From NCBI RefSeq assembly GCF_024171955.1, contig NZ_JAMTCS010000012.1, positions 1 through 64,000 on the forward strand: a DNA stretch of 64,000 bases, given 5' to 3'. This DNA comes from Promicromonospora thailandica. GTDB lineage: Bacteria; Actinomycetota; Actinomycetes; Actinomycetales; Cellulomonadaceae. A program made the position numbers and the translations under genes. The notes below the pieces were generated by a model. The model made no database searches and was not told where the DNA came from. It saw only the letters and a list, made by a program, of their open reading frames with translations. This document shows, piece after piece, positions 34,138 to 45,157 of the stretch. Each line of letters starts with the position of its first letter. Position 1 is the first letter of the stretch.

Positions 34138-37100
34138 ATGCACCCACGCACCCGACGTCTCCCCAGAACCCTGGCCTCGGCCACCGTCCTGGCGCTCCTC
34201 GCGGTACCGGCCACGGCCGTCGCCGCCCCGGAGCCCGTCCCCACCCCCGAGGCACACCCCGGCAACGCGGCCGGGACCGGCTCCGCCGACCCGGCGGACA
34301 AGATCTCCTCGGCCGCCGCGAAGGTCTTCGACGCGCGCGGCACCACCGACTACTGGCTGCGGTTCGCCGAGGAGCCCGACCTGTCCGCGGCCGACAGCAT
34401 CACCGTCTGGTCCGAGCGCGGCCGGTACGTGGTCGACACGCTCACCGAGGCGGCCGAGTCGTCCCAGGCGCGCGCGATCGCTGCGCTCGAGGAGTCGGGC
34501 ACCGAGTACACGTCGTACTGGGCCACCAACGCGATCCTGGTTGAGGACGGCACGCTCGAGCAGGCGACCGAGCTCGCTGCCGACGTCCAGGTCGCCGAGG
34601 TGCTGCCGACGACGCAGCACTCCGTCGAGGAGCCCGAGAGCACGTCGGCCGTGGCCCCGTCGGCCGCCGAGACGTCGACCTACGGCATCCGGTCCATCAA
34701 CGCGGACGACATGTGGGACCTCGGGTTCACCGGCGAGGGCATCGTCGTCGCCGGCCTGGACACCGGCGTGAGCCGCAGCCACCCGGCCCTGTCCGCGCAG
34801 TACCGCGGCACCGCGACGGGCAGCAACAGCTACAACTGGTTCGACGCCGCGCGCGCCGGCTCGTCCACCCCGCGCGACGACCACGGCCACGGCACCCACA
34901 CCATGGGCACCATGGTCGGCACCGACAACGGATCGACGAACATCGGCGTCGCCCCGGGTGCGCAGTGGATCGCCGCCAACGGCTGCGCCGACGCCTGCCG
35001 GGACTCGTGGCTCGTGGCGTCCGGCCAGTGGCTCCTCGCGCCGACCCGCACGGACGGGACCGGGGCGGACCCGGCCCGTCGCCCGCACGTCGTCAACAAC
35101 TCGTGGGGCATGTCGCGGACCGACGACCCGTTCATGGAGGACGTCATCGCCGCCTGGGAGGCGGCGGGCATCTTCAGCACGTGGTCCAACGGGAACGACG
35201 GCGAGTTCGGCTGCGAGTCGTCCGGCAGCCCGGGCGCGCGCCAGGCGTCCTACTCGGTCGGTGCCTACTCGTCGGCCGGCAGCATCGCCGCCTTCTCGTC
35301 GCGCGGGCCCGGGCAGAAGGGCGTCGTGAAGCCGGACATCTCCGCGCCGGGCGTCAACGTCCTGTCGGCCGTCCCGGGCGGTGGGTACGAGCAGTGGTCC
35401 GGCACGTCGATGGCCGCGCCGCACGTGTCGGGCGCGGTCGCGCTGCTGTGGGACGCGGTGCCGTCCCTCCTCGGTGATGTGCAGCGCACCCGCGCGATCC
35501 TCGACGGCGCGGCGCACGACGTGAACAACACGGCGTGCGGCGGCACGGCCGACGACAACAACGTGTGGGGCGAGGGCAAGCTCGACGTGCTCGCCGCGTA
35601 CCAGCTCGCGCAGTCGCAGTCGTTCACCGAGACGCCTGCCCCGGCGATCTCCGGCACCGCCAAGGTGGGCACCGCGCTCACCGCCACGGTGCCGGCCTGG
35701 ACCCCCGCCGCGACGTTCGCCTACCAGTGGCGCCGCGACAGCAACCCCGCCGACGGCGTGCCCGGCACCATGATCTCCGGCGCGACGGGGAGCACCTACA
35801 CCCCGACCGGCCGGGACGCGGGCACCGTGCTGACCGTCACCGTGACCGGCACCGCCGACGGCTACCTGCCCGCGCCCGTGACCAGCGCGCCGACCGCCGT
35901 CGTCCAGAAGACCGCGATCAAGGCGACCAACCCGAGCATCAGCGGCACCGTGCGCGTGGGCAGCTCGCTGCGCGCGCTGTCGAACTCGTGGACCTCGGGC
36001 ACCCGGTTCACCTACCAGTGGAAGGTCAACGGCGCCGCGATCTCGGGGGCCACGGCGTTCACCTTCACGCCCCGGCCGTCCGACCGCGGCAAGAAGCTCA
36101 CGGTGACCGTCACCGGTACCCGCCGCGGGTACGACGGCGCGACCCGCACGAGCGCCGCCAAGACTGTCGGCTACGGCGTGTACACGCAGGGCCGGCCCCG
36201 CGTCGTCGGGTCGCCCGCGCCGGGCGCGACGGTGAAGATCGTCGCACCGCCGTCGCTGCCCTCGGCCGCGACCACTACGTACCGGTGGATGGTCGACGGC
36301 AGGGCGATCTCGGGTGCCACGAAGAGCTCCTACCGGATCCCGTCCTCGTGGAAGGGCCGGGCGATCTCGGTGTCCGTGACCCGCAAGGGCACCGGGTACA
36401 CCACCAAGACGGTGGCCTCGACCGGCCGCACCATCGGCGCCCGGTTCACCTCGATCCCGAAGCCGAAGATCACCGGGATCACCCGCGTGGGCTCGACGCT
36501 GCGGGTCAACCCCGGCACGTGGCGGCCCGGCGCGTACCGCACCTACCAGTGGTACTCGAACGGGCGGCCGATCGCGGGCGCCACCGGCACCACCTACAAG
36601 ATCGCGGGCGCGCACCTCGGCAAGAAGATCACCGTGGTGGTGACCGGCCGCGCCTCCGGCCGCGCGACCACCGACACCAGCAGCGACGCCGTCACCGTGT
36701 ACCGGCCGTACGACACCATGCCCGCCGGCTGGTGGTACGTGGGTGCCGACAGCGTGCCCGCGGCCACGTACGTGGCGCAGGCCGGGAGCAACGACTGCAT
36801 CTGGGAGCGCGTGAGCGCGGCGGAGAACGTGCTGGGCGGTGACATCGGCTCCGGTCAGCGCATCGCCACCGCGAAGTCGACCGACGACTCGTTCCGGTCG
36901 GTGGACTGCGGCACCTGGGTGCGGCACTACCCGGGCATGGTCACCCCGCGCACGACCGTGCCGGCCGACGGGGTGTACATCCTGGGCGACCAGCTCGAGC
37001 GCGGCACCTACGTGACCTCCGGTCCGGTGGCGGCGGGCGAGATGTGCTACTACGCCTTCATCAAGGAGTTCACGGGCCTGGAGAGCCGTGCCCACCTGGT

Positions 37101-37197
37101 GAGCCAGCGCATGGTGGACGAGCCCACCACGATCACGATGCCCTCGACCGCCAAGGGCTTCGAGACCGGCGGCTGCCGCTGGTACCGCGTCAGCTGA
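34138..37197 (+). CDS. Secreted subtilisin-family (S8) protease with Ig-like repeats
   Basis: The 1019-residue protein has a signal peptide cleaved near residue 30 (AVAA-PEPV) and a propeptide of about 150 residues. The S8 catalytic domain has Asp208 (GLDTGV), His251 ([11 protein letters not shown]), oxyanion Asn353 (WSNGNDG) and Ser424 (SGTSMAAPH). About four repeats of roughly 85 residues follow (about 500-860), with the pattern ISGT..VG..L.....W.....F.YQW...G..ISGAT, an Ig-like fold common in actinobacterial wall proteins. A C-terminal beta domain has paired cysteines (about 860-1019). It is an extracellular protease; no sortase motif or membrane anchor is visible. Confidence 0.93.
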   Translation: MHPRTRRLPRTLASATVLALLAVPATAVAAPEPVPTPEAHPGNAAGTGSADPADKISSAAAKVFDARGTTDYWLRFAEEPDLSAADSITVWSERGRYVVDTLTEAAESSQARAIAALEESGTEYTSYWATNAILVEDGTLEQATELAADVQVAEVLPTTQHSVEEPESTSAVAPSAAETSTYGIRSINADDMWDLGFTGEGIVVAGLDTGVSRSHPALSAQYRGTATGSNSYNWFDAARAGSSTPRDDHGHGTHTMGTMVGTDNGSTNIGVAPGAQWIAANGCADACRDSWLVASGQWLLAPTRTDGTGADPARRPHVVNNSWGMSRTDDPFMEDVIAAWEAAGIFSTWSNGNDGEFGCESSGSPGARQASYSVGAYSSAGSIAAFSSRGPGQKGVVKPDISAPGVNVLSAVPGGGYEQWSGTSMAAPHVSGAVALLWDAVPSLLGDVQRTRAILDGAAHDVNNTACGGTADDNNVWGEGKLDVLAAYQLAQSQSFTETPAPAISGTAKVGTALTATVPAWTPAATFAYQWRRDSNPADGVPGTMISGATGSTYTPTGRDAGTVLTVTVTGTADGYLPAPVTSAPTAVVQKTAIKATNPSISGTVRVGSSLRALSNSWTSGTRFTYQWKVNGAAISGATAFTFTPRPSDRGKKLTVTVTGTRRGYDGATRTSAAKTVGYGVYTQGRPRVVGSPAPGATVKIVAPPSLPSAATTTYRWMVDGRAISGATKSSYRIPSSWKGRAISVSVTRKGTGYTTKTVASTGRTIGARFTSIPKPKITGITRVGSTLRVNPGTWRPGAYRTYQWYSNGRPIAGATGTTYKIAGAHLGKKITVVVTGRASGRATTDTSSDAVTVYRPYDTMPAGWWYVGADSVPAATYVAQAGSNDCIWERVSAAENVLGGDIGSGQRIATAKSTDDSFRSVDCGTWVRHYPGMVTPRTTVPADGVYILGDQLERGTYVTSGPVAAGEMCYYAFIKEFTGLESRAHLVSQRMVDEPTTITMPSTAKGFETGGCRWYRVS

Positions 37198-37206
37198 CCC
37201 CCTGAC

Positions 37207-37250
37207 GTGTCGGACGTACAGGTCCCCCGAGGGACCTGCACGTCCGACAC
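37207..37250. terminator. TGTCGGAC-type palindrome
   Basis: Arms 37207-37226 and 37231-37250 pair over 20 bp with one mismatch around a four-base loop. The ends read GTGTCGGAC and GTCCGACAC. It lies ten bases after the protease stop and only 26 bases before the dipeptidase start. It therefore terminates the former and sits over the promoter of the latter. It is the third member of the repeat family. Confidence 0.75.
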
Positions 37251-37276
37251 GTGGTGCGGGCGGTAGCGTCAGCCGC

Positions 37277-38329
37277 ATGACGACCGCCGACCGCATCGCC
37301 GCACTCCTCGAGAAGCACCCCGTCTGGGACGGGCACAACGACCTCCCGTGGGAGCTGCGCGAGCAGGTCGCCTACGACCTCGAGAAGCTCGACGTCGCCC
37401 AGCGGCTCACCACCACCCACACCGACCTGCCCCGCCTGCGCGACGGCGGCGTGGGCGCCCAGTTCTGGTCCGTCTACGTGCCCTCCACCCTCCAGGGCGG
37501 GGCCGCCGTCACCGCCACGCTCGAGCAGATCGACTGCGTGCACCGCCTCGTCGAGCGCTACCCGGACACGCTGCGCCTCGCCCGCACCGCCGCCGACGTC
37601 GAACAAGCCTGGAGCGAGGGACGCATCGCCTCCCTCATGGGCGCCGAGGGCGGCCACTCCATCGACGGCTCCCTCCCCGCGCTGCGCATGCTCCACGCGC
37701 TCGGCGTGCGCTACATGACGCTCACGCACAACGACAACACGCCCTGGGCCGACTCCGCCACCGACGACGAGGTGCTCGGCGGGCTCTCCCCGTTCGGCGA
37801 GGACGTCGTACGGGAGATGAACCGGATCGGCATGCTCGTCGACCTCTCGCACACCTCGCCCGGCACCATGCGGCACGCGCTGCGCGTCACCGCCGCCCCG
37901 GCGATCTTCAGCCACTCCAGCGCCCGCGCCGTCTGCGACGTGCCCCGCAACGTGCCGGACGACGTGCTGGGCACCCTCGCCACCAACGGCGGCGTCTGCA
38001 TGGTCACCTTCGTGCCGCAGTTCGTCTCGCCCGCCGTCGCGGCCTGGCGCGACGCGGGCGAGGACGGGCCGCAGCCGCGCAGCACCCTCGCGGAGGTCGT
38101 CGCGCACGTCGAGCACGTCCGCGAGGTCGCCGGCGTCGACCACGTGGGCCTCGGCGGTGACTACGACGGCACGCCCACCCTGCCCGAGGGCCTCGAGGAC
38201 GTGACGGGCTACCCCCGGCTGCTCGCGGCGCTCGCGGACAACGGCTGGTCCGACGCCGACCTCGGCAAGCTGACCAGCGGCAACATCCTGCGGGTGCTGC
38301 GCGACGCCGAGGCGGTGGCGGCCGCCTGA
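37277..38329 (+). CDS. Membrane dipeptidase (M19 family)
   Basis: The 350-residue protein has the M19 renal-dipeptidase fold with a binuclear zinc site: His and Asp in WDGHNDLPW, bridging Glu in [10 protein letters not shown], His in [11 protein letters not shown] and His in [10 protein letters not shown]. The substrate-binding segment [10 protein letters not shown] follows. Members cleave dipeptides, often with D-amino acids at the C terminus. No signal peptide is present, so a cytoplasmic role in peptide or wall recycling is likely. A TAGCGT box seven bases upstream suggests a leaderless start. Confidence 0.95.
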   Translation: MTTADRIAALLEKHPVWDGHNDLPWELREQVAYDLEKLDVAQRLTTTHTDLPRLRDGGVGAQFWSVYVPSTLQGGAAVTATLEQIDCVHRLVERYPDTLRLARTAADVEQAWSEGRIASLMGAEGGHSIDGSLPALRMLHALGVRYMTLTHNDNTPWADSATDDEVLGGLSPFGEDVVREMNRIGMLVDLSHTSPGTMRHALRVTAAPAIFSHSSARAVCDVPRNVPDDVLGTLATNGGVCMVTFVPQFVSPAVAAWRDAGEDGPQPRSTLAEVVAHVEHVREVAGVDHVGLGGDYDGTPTLPEGLEDVTGYPRLLAALADNGWSDADLGKLTSGNILRVLRDAEAVAAA

Positions 38330-38344
38330 GCGCGGCCTCCCGGC

Positions 38345-38617
38345 TCAGCCCGGGAGCTGCACCACCTTGCGCTGGAAGCCCAGCGCGACCCGCTGCAGGG
38401 ACTCCAGCGGGTCCTGGTCGTTGTGGTGGCTGATCTGCCGGAGCATCGACCCGGACGAGGCGAGCAGTGCGACGATCACGTCGCGGGCGTCCTCGCGGGT
38501 CTCGAGGGCCTCCTGCAGCAGGTCCTGCACGTGCGGTGAGCGCAGCCCGTCCTCCTCGGGATCGAGCAGAGCGGTCAGGAGCGCGATCGACAACGAGCTT
38601 CCGTGGATGCTTGCCAT
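38345..38617 (-). CDS. Small hypothetical helical protein
   Basis: I do not recognise this 90-residue protein. It is soluble, largely helical and acidic in the middle (DPEEDGLRSPHVQDLLQEALETREDARDVIVALLASS). Its C-terminal segment, DPLESLQRVALGFQRKVVQLPG, is basic. GGGGGAGA before ATG 38617 supports translation, and codon use is normal for the region. It converges with the M19 gene 15 bases away. Confidence 0.6.
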   Translation of the reverse strand: MASIHGSSLSIALLTALLDPEEDGLRSPHVQDLLQEALETREDARDVIVALLASSGSMLRQISHHNDQDPLESLQRVALGFQRKVVQLPG

Positions 38618-38792
38618 GGTGGTCTCCCCCCGGTCGGGGCCCGGCTCCCCGGGCTTCAGCCACCCGCGGGCAGGCCCGCGGGGTACTCCTCCGACGCCCC
38701 ACCCCCGCGGCCCCGGTCGTGCACCCTTGTGTACCGCAGGTCGGGGTGTCGCGCCTGTTGGCGGGGGTGAGATTCCGCGGTGCGGAGTCCGC

Positions 38793-39338
38793 TCAGCCGT
38801 GCAGGATGCGCTGGAAGACGATGTGGTCCTGCCACTCGCCGGCGATCTTCAGGTAGCTCGGGGCGTAGCCGATCTTCTCGAAGCCGACCCGCCGGAGCAC
38901 CGCCTGCGACGCCGCGTTGTGCGGCAGCGTCGCGGCCTGCAGGCGGTGCAGGCCGAGCTCGTCCCGGGCGTGCGCCACCAGGGCCTCCAGCGCCGCGGAC
39001 ATCAGGCCGCGGCCGGTGTACCGCGCGTCGATCCAGTAGCCGACGTGCCCGTTCTCGAAGGCGCCGCGCACGATGTCGGTGAGGTTGAGACGGCCCACGA
39101 TCTCGCCGTCCGGCGCCTCGAGCACCGTGTGCAGCGCCGAGCCGTTCGTGTTGGCCAGCACCTGGACCCAGAGGCGGTCCTTGTGCCACTGCTCCGTCCA
39201 GAACTCGTCGGGGCGGGCCGGGTCCCACGGCGCGAGGTGCTCCCGGTTGCGGATGTAGGCGTGGGCGACCGCGACGGCGTCGTCCTTGGTCAGCTCGCGC
39301 AGCACGACGCCGCCGGCGAGGGGGGTCTCGAAGGGCAT
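38793..39338 (-). CDS. RimJ/RimL-type GNAT acetyltransferase
   Basis: The 181-residue protein has the ribosomal-protein-alanine acetyltransferase form of GNAT. It shows VVLRELTKDDAVAVAHAYIRNREHLAPWDPARPDEFWT, GRLNLTDIVRGAFENGHVGYWIDARYTGRGLMSAALEALVAHA and LHRLQAATLPHNAASQAVLRRVGFEKIG, ending in YLKIAGEWQDHIVFQRI. The specific target is unknown; relatives acetylate the N terminus of S5 or L12 or small molecules. A minus-strand TATCGT box six bases before ATG 39338 suggests leaderless transcription. It is divergent from dnaK. Confidence 0.9.
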   Translation of the reverse strand: MPFETPLAGGVVLRELTKDDAVAVAHAYIRNREHLAPWDPARPDEFWTEQWHKDRLWVQVLANTNGSALHTVLEAPDGEIVGRLNLTDIVRGAFENGHVGYWIDARYTGRGLMSAALEALVAHARDELGLHRLQAATLPHNAASQAVLRRVGFEKIGYAPSYLKIAGEWQDHIVFQRILHG

Positions 39339-39391
39339 GCCGCCACGATAGTGACGGCGTCCGGCACCGGGAACTTCTCGGCCCGTCCCGG

Positions 39392-39414
39392 AGTTGAGTG
39401 AGATGGACTCAACT
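39392..39414. promoter_or_regulatory. HAIR operator 1 (HspR site)
   Basis: AGTTGAGT-N7-ACTCAACT is a perfect inverted repeat matching the HAIR consensus CTTGAGT-N7-ACTCAAG bound by HspR. It lies 15 bases before the -35 element of the dnaK promoter. The hspR gene closes the same cluster. Confidence 0.9.
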
Positions 39415-39428
39415 TGGCGCCCGCGAGC

Positions 39429-39457
39429 TTGCTTCGCGTCGGACCCCGACCTAAAGT
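39429..39457 (+). promoter_or_regulatory. dnaK operon promoter
   Basis: TTGCTT (39429-39434) and TAAAGT (39452-39457) are separated by 17 bases, a good housekeeping-sigma promoter. The -10 overlaps HAIR operator 2, consistent with HspR repression. Confidence 0.65.
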
Positions 39458-39477
39458 TGAGTGCAGAAGGCTCAATC
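39455..39477. promoter_or_regulatory. HAIR operator 2 (HspR site)
   Basis: AGTTGAGT-N7-GCTCAATC is an imperfect HAIR site overlapping the -10 box and the start of transcription of dnaK. The centre-to-centre distance from operator 1 is 63 bases, six helical turns, which could allow looping or cooperative binding. Confidence 0.85.
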
Positions 39478-39509
39478 TGTCGATGGAACTGTCGAGGAAA
39501 GCAGGCAAC

Positions 39510-41362
<1,853 letters not shown>

Positions 41363-41366
<4 letters not shown>

Positions 41367-42022
41367 CCGAGGAGAACCCGCAGGGGACCCCCGAGCCCGA
41401 GGGCTCGGGGGAGCACCCCTTCCAGTTCACGGACAAGCGCAAGGTGAACAGCTCCGGGGAGCAGGCGCGGCCCACCGAGCCCGCACCGGCGAGCGAGAGC
41501 ACGCCGGACGAGGGTGCGGCCGAGCAGGACGCGTCGGCCGACCCGCTGGCCGGGCTCGACTTCGAGCCCACCGGCGACGCGGCGGAGGACGCCGAGGTGC
41601 TCAAGGCCAAGGCGGAGGCCGCCCAGCACCTGGACGCCCTCCAGCGGGAGCGGGCGAGCTTCACGAACTACCGCAACCGTGCGCTGCGCGACCAGGAGGC
41701 CGCGCGGGACCGGGGCGTGCAGGACGTGCTGAGCGCGCTGCTGCCGGTGCTCGACGACATCGAGCGGGCCAAGCAGCACGGCGAGCTCGACGGTCCGATG
41801 GCCGCGATCGCGGAGAAGATCGACCAGAGCCTGCAGAAGTTCGGCGTCGAGCGGTTCGGCACGGTGGGCGAGGAGTTCGACCCCACGGTGCACGAGGCGC
41901 TCATGCACTCGACGGACGCGGACGCGACGACCGCCACGGTGAACCTCGTGGTCGAACCGGGCTACCGGATCGGCGACAAGGTGGTCCGGGCGGCGCGCGT
42001 GGGCGTCGTCGGGCCGGAGTAG
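41363..42022 (+). CDS. grpE: Nucleotide exchange factor GrpE
   Basis: The 219-residue protein has a long acidic disordered N terminus (to about residue 75), then the coiled-coil segment [61 protein letters not shown]. The beta-wing domain shows [23 protein letters not shown] and ends [13 protein letters not shown]. It releases ADP from DnaK. The GTG start overlaps the dnaK stop (GTGA). A strong hairpin follows the stop. Confidence 0.97.
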
Positions 42023-42029
42023 TCCCCTT

Positions 42030-42077
42030 CTCCCGGTGGCCGGGGCCGTCCCGCGGGGCGGCCCCGGCCACCGGGAG
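42030..42077 (+). terminator. Long hairpin between grpE and dnaJ
   Basis: A 19-bp perfect stem (beginning CTCCCGGTGGCCGG at 42030 and closing CCACCGGGAG at 42077) continues with three more pairs after a bulged T. It lies within the operon, eight bases after grpE and 21 before dnaJ. It may therefore reduce readthrough into dnaJ-hspR and set the DnaK:DnaJ ratio. Confidence 0.65.
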
Positions 42078-42098
42078 CACAGTGCGGAAGGAGGTGCC

Positions 42099-43097
42099 AT
42101 GACCGGTCAGGACTGGATGGAGAAGGACTTCTACGCCGTGCTGGGCGTCCCCAAGGACGCCGACGACGCGACCATCAAGAAGGCCTACCGCAAGCTCGCT
42201 CGCCAGCACCACCCCGACCAGAACCAGGGGAACGCGGCGGCCGAGTCACGGTTCAAGGAGATCGGCGAGGCCTACGCGGTCCTGTCCGACCCGGAGCAGC
42301 GCCGGCAGTACGACGCCGTGCGCGCCATGGCCGGGGGCGCGCGCTTCTCGGCGGGGCCGGGCGGTGCCGGGGCCGGCGGCTTCGAGGACATCATGGGCGC
42401 CATGTTCGGTGGCGGTGGCCGGGGCGGACCCCGGGTCCGCTACTCGCAGGGCGCTCCGGGCGGCGCGGGCTTCGAGGACATCCTCGGCTCGATGTTCGGC
42501 GGTGGCGCGGGCCGGACGGGCTACGGGCCCACCGGGTTCACGGCCCCGAGCCCGGGAGCCGACGTCACCGCGCAGGTGACGCTGCCGTTCCGAGCGGCGG
42601 TGGAGGGCACGACCGCCGACCTGGAGGTCGACGGGCGCACCATCCACGCCCGGATCCCGGCGGGCATCAACGACGGCAAGAAGATCCGTCTGCGGGGCAA
42701 GGGGCGGCCCGGCAGCGGGGGCGGTGCGGCCGGTGACCTCGTGGTCACGGTGCGCGTGGCCCCGCACCCCGTGTTCGCCCTGGACGGGCGCGACCTGCGC
42801 ATGACCGTGCCGGTCACGTTCGTGGAGGCCGCGCTCGGCACGACCCTGGAGGTGCCGATCCTCGACGGGTCGACCGTGCGCCTCAAGGTGCCGTCGGGCA
42901 CGCCGTCGGGCCGGGTGCTCCGGCTCAAGGGCCGTGGGGTCCAGGCCTCGGGCGGGTCCGGCGACCTGCTCGTGACCGTGCAGGTGGCCGTGCCGCAGAA
43001 GCTCAGCAAGAAGGCCAGGCAGGCCCTGGAGACCTTCGCCGCCGAGAGCGACGGCGAGGACGTGCGCGCCGGGCTGGCCCAGCGCGCGGCGGAATGA
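42099..43097 (+). CDS. dnaJ: DnaJ-family co-chaperone without zinc finger (CbpA-like)
   Basis: The 332-residue protein has a J domain at residues 6-73 ([41 protein letters not shown]) with the HPD motif. A Gly/Phe-rich region holds two FEDI-GxMFGGG repeats. Two C-terminal beta domains follow ([28 protein letters not shown] onward). The CxxCxGxG zinc-finger repeats are absent, which makes it a type II DnaJ, as found for DnaJ in actinobacterial dnaK operons. AAGGAGG precedes ATG 42099. It stimulates DnaK ATPase. Confidence 0.95.
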   Translation: MTGQDWMEKDFYAVLGVPKDADDATIKKAYRKLARQHHPDQNQGNAAAESRFKEIGEAYAVLSDPEQRRQYDAVRAMAGGARFSAGPGGAGAGGFEDIMGAMFGGGGRGGPRVRYSQGAPGGAGFEDILGSMFGGGAGRTGYGPTGFTAPSPGADVTAQVTLPFRAAVEGTTADLEVDGRTIHARIPAGINDGKKIRLRGKGRPGSGGGAAGDLVVTVRVAPHPVFALDGRDLRMTVPVTFVEAALGTTLEVPILDGSTVRLKVPSGTPSGRVLRLKGRGVQASGGSGDLLVTVQVAVPQKLSKKARQALETFAAESDGEDVRAGLAQRAAE

Positions 43098-43153
43098 CGA
43101 CGGCGCGGTGGGGCGGGTGCCCTGCCGCGCCCGACTCGGTTAATCTGCCCGGA

Positions 43154-43173
43154 CCTGCGGGAGCGCCCGCAGG
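43154..43173 (+). other. Leader hairpin upstream of hspR
   Basis: CCTGCGGG (43154-43161) pairs perfectly with CCCGCAGG (43166-43173) across a four-base loop, 24 bases before the hspR start. A TTAATC box just upstream (around 43140) could give hspR a promoter of its own. In that case this hairpin would sit at the 5' end of the transcript; otherwise it is a processing or attenuation site. Confidence 0.45.
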
Positions 43174-43197
43174 TTCGGCACACGGACGGGAGGGCAC

Positions 43198-43650
43198 GTG
43201 ATCGACGACGACGCACCGGTGCTCACCGTGTCCAAGGCCGCGGAGCTCGCCGGGATGCACCCGCAGACGCTGCGCCAGTACGACCGTCTCGGCCTGGTGG
43301 TGCCCCGCCGGACCAGGGGCCGAGGTCGGCGCTACTCGCGCCGCGACGTGGCCCGGCTGCTGCAGGTGCAGCGGCTCGCGCAGGTGGAAGGAATCAACCT
43401 CGCCGGGATCAAGCGCATCCTCGACCTCGAGGCGCACGTCTCGGTCCTGGAGGAGCGGCTGAGCGACCTCATCATGCGCGTGCAGGAGGAGGGGCGCGTG
43501 TTCGCCGCGGGCCCGGACGCGGGCGACGTCGTCGTGGTGCAGCGCGGTCAGCGGGTACGCAGCGCGGCGATGCGGGTCGACCTGGAGCACCGGGCCGTGA
43601 GCGGAGGTGCCGTCGTGCTCTGGCGGCCGACGCCGCGCCGCGGAGAGTAG
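43198..43650 (+). CDS. hspR: Heat shock repressor HspR (MerR family)
   Basis: The 150-residue protein has a MerR-type winged helix, VLTVSKAAELAGMHPQTLRQYDRLGLVVPRRTRGRGRRYSRRDVARLLQVQRLAQ, then GINLAGIKRILDLEAHVSVLEERL as coiled coil and a basic tail. HspR binds HAIR sites with DnaK as corepressor and shuts the operon when free DnaK is plentiful. The GTG start is preceded by GGGAGGG. The two HAIR sites upstream of dnaK complete the feedback loop. Confidence 0.97.
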   Translation: MIDDDAPVLTVSKAAELAGMHPQTLRQYDRLGLVVPRRTRGRGRRYSRRDVARLLQVQRLAQVEGINLAGIKRILDLEAHVSVLEERLSDLIMRVQEEGRVFAAGPDAGDVVVVQRGQRVRSAAMRVDLEHRAVSGGAVVLWRPTPRRGE

Positions 43651-43748
43651 TGCCGCGCGCATTTCGGCGACGCAATTCTTTCCTTATTGATAAAGCGCAT
43701 GCCGAAGTGTAGGTAAGGCATTCCTTGCTCTCCCGGATCTGCCATTCT

Positions 43749-43769
43749 GGAATACGATCGAGGTATTCC
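43749..43769. promoter_or_regulatory. 7-7-7 palindrome before the DUF1540 gene
   Basis: GGAATAC (43749-43755) and GTATTCC (43763-43769) form a perfect inverted repeat with a seven-base spacer, 33 bases before the start codon at 43803. The surrounding 100 bases are unusually AT-rich for this genome. It may be an operator; the cognate regulator is not identified. Confidence 0.5.
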
Positions 43770-43802
43770 GGAGGTCAGGAACCGTCTGCGAGGAGAGAGC
43801 TC

Positions 43803-44111
43803 ATGAGCACGCTGATGGAGATGCCCGAGGTCGCCGAGTGCTCGATCGACGGCTGCGGCTACAACCACGACCACGGCTGCCACGCGGGCGCCGTCACCAT
43901 CGCCGGCCACGTGGGGGACGCGTCGTGCGCCACGTTCATCCCGCTGAGCACCAAGGGCGGCCTCGAGAAGGTCATCGCCCACGTGGGCGCCTGCCAGCGC
44001 GGCGAGTGCCTGCACAACGACAACCTGGAGTGCAACGCCCCGTCGATCCGCGTGGGTGCCGGCCCCGCCGACCCGGGCCACGCCGACTGCCTCACCTTCC
44101 AGGAGCGCTGA
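43803..44111 (+). CDS. Cysteine-rich protein with two DUF1540 motifs
   Basis: The 102-residue protein holds two DUF1540-type units. Unit one has Cys13, 18, 26 and 42 (ECSIDGCGYNHDHGCHA...SCATF). Unit two has Cys64, 69, 77 and 96 (ACQRGECLHNDNLECNA...DCLTF). Each unit keeps the C-x4-C-x7-C-x15-18-C pattern ending C-x-T-F, so each likely binds one metal ion or cluster. The function of DUF1540 is unknown; its small size and cysteine content suggest metal storage or sensing. A GAGGAGAG site precedes ATG 43803. A strong terminator follows. Confidence 0.88.
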   Translation: MSTLMEMPEVAECSIDGCGYNHDHGCHAGAVTIAGHVGDASCATFIPLSTKGGLEKVIAHVGACQRGECLHNDNLECNAPSIRVGAGPADPGHADCLTFQER

Positions 44112-44132
44112 CCGGGCCACCCGGGAGACGAG

Positions 44133-44164
44133 AGAGCGCCTGCTCGACGTCGAGCAGGCGCTCT
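44133..44164. terminator. Strong bidirectional terminator hairpin
   Basis: AGAGCGCCTGCTCGA (44133-44147) and TCGAGCAGGCGCTCT (44150-44164) form a perfect 15-bp stem with a two-base centre. It serves the converging DUF1540 and GGDEF-like genes. Confidence 0.85.
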
Positions 44165-44230
44165 GCGCGTGTCCGGACGGGCTGTCCGGGTCGCGGCGTG
44201 GTCAGGGGCGCGGCGTGGTCGCGGCGGGGT

Positions 44231-44998
44231 TCAGCGAGCGAGGTGGTCGAGCAGGAGCAGGGCGTCGTCGTGCGTGCCGGGCAGGCGCTCGACCCACACC
44301 CGGGTGGGCCGCCGCACCTCGGTGGTGAGGCCCAGCACCTCGGCGTTGCGCTCCACGACGCGGCGGAGCGACTGACCCAGCTCGGCGGTGGACGGGCCGC
44401 GCTCGCACAGCACCACGAAGGTGCCGTCACCGACCGCGGCCATCGGATGCCCCTCGCCGAAGACCTGGTGCAACGTCCTGCCGATGGCGGCGGAGCGCGC
44501 GAGCCGCTGCCACGTGTCCAGGCTGTCCAGGCCGACGTCGAGCACGAGCAGGCAGTGCGTGGTCCCCGCGGAGGCGCCAGACCGCTGCGCCGTGCCGTAG
44601 GTCTCGCGCAGCCGCTCGCCCAGGTACTCCCCGGTCGGCAGCCCTGTCGACGGGTCGCGCGTGGCGATCTGGTACGGCACCCGCTCGCGCTCGCCGACCC
44701 AGCCGATCGCCGCGGCGCGCAGCGCACCCACGTCCGTGGGCCGGCCGAAGGCGGCGTAGAGGCAGGCCACGTCGTCCAAGGCCTCGGTGATACCGGCGCC
44801 GACCTCGGCCCGGGCCGCACCGAGGCGTTCCGCGGGCGCGATCACGCCCCGGCCCTCGGCCAAGGCCTCTGCCAGCGCTTCGGCGGCGGGATGGTCCCAG
44901 TCGTTCGGTCTGATCCAGACCGAGGCCAGACTCGTAGCGCGCCACCGCTCACGCAGGTCTTGTACACGCACCCGCGCCTCCTGCTGTGACTCGCTCAT
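44231..44998 (-). CDS. Degenerate GGDEF-domain protein
   Basis: The 255-residue protein has an N-terminal helical region of about 115 residues that I do not recognise. It then shows a diguanylate-cyclase-like fold: DPSTGLPTGEYLGERLRETYGTAQ matches the DxLTGLxNRxxxxxxL start, and LLVLDVGLDSLD matches the metal-Asp strand. Where GGDEF should stand the sequence is AAVGDGTFVVLCE, so the catalytic glutamate motif is lost. It is probably inactive and could bind nucleotide or protein. ATG 44998 has a GAGGG site. It is divergent from the sigma-factor fusion gene. Confidence 0.65.
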   Translation of the reverse strand: MSESQQEARVRVQDLRERWRATSLASVWIRPNDWDHPAAEALAEALAEGRGVIAPAERLGAARAEVGAGITEALDDVACLYAAFGRPTDVGALRAAAIGWVGERERVPYQIATRDPSTGLPTGEYLGERLRETYGTAQRSGASAGTTHCLLVLDVGLDSLDTWQRLARSAAIGRTLHQVFGEGHPMAAVGDGTFVVLCERGPSTAELGQSLRRVVERNAEVLGLTTEVRRPTRVWVERLPGTHDDALLLLDHLAR

Positions 44999-45117
44999 GA
45001 TGAAGGGACCCTCACGGGGATACATCATGACGCACCTTCGAGGTCGGAGTAGCACACTTCACCCGGAGGCAGTGGGCGATTTGTATTTTTCAGCCCCTGA
45101 GATTCGCCTTGTGGCTC

Positions 45118-45123
45118 TATAGT
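45118..45123 (+). promoter_or_regulatory. -10 element for the sigma-fusion gene
   Basis: TATAGT is a near-consensus -10. No good -35 is seen at the right spacing. Transcription would begin near 45130, so ATG 45125 is unlikely to be in the transcript and GTG 45158 becomes the favoured start. Confidence 0.5.
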
Positions 45124-45157
45124 CATGGGCAGGACACGGCCGAGAGTCTGGGTAGAC

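Noticed and set aside
33733-37338. 1201-residue minus-strand open frame opposite the subtilisin gene
   Set aside because: Third-position GC bias creates long antisense frames in such genomes. The translation has no recognisable motif and the plus-strand protease has an intact catalytic triad.
43711-43729. Possible DtxR/IdeR iron box before the DUF1540 gene
   Set aside because: TAGGTAAGGCATTCCTTG matches only about 12 of 19 consensus positions by eye, too weak to call; it is mentioned as a lead only.
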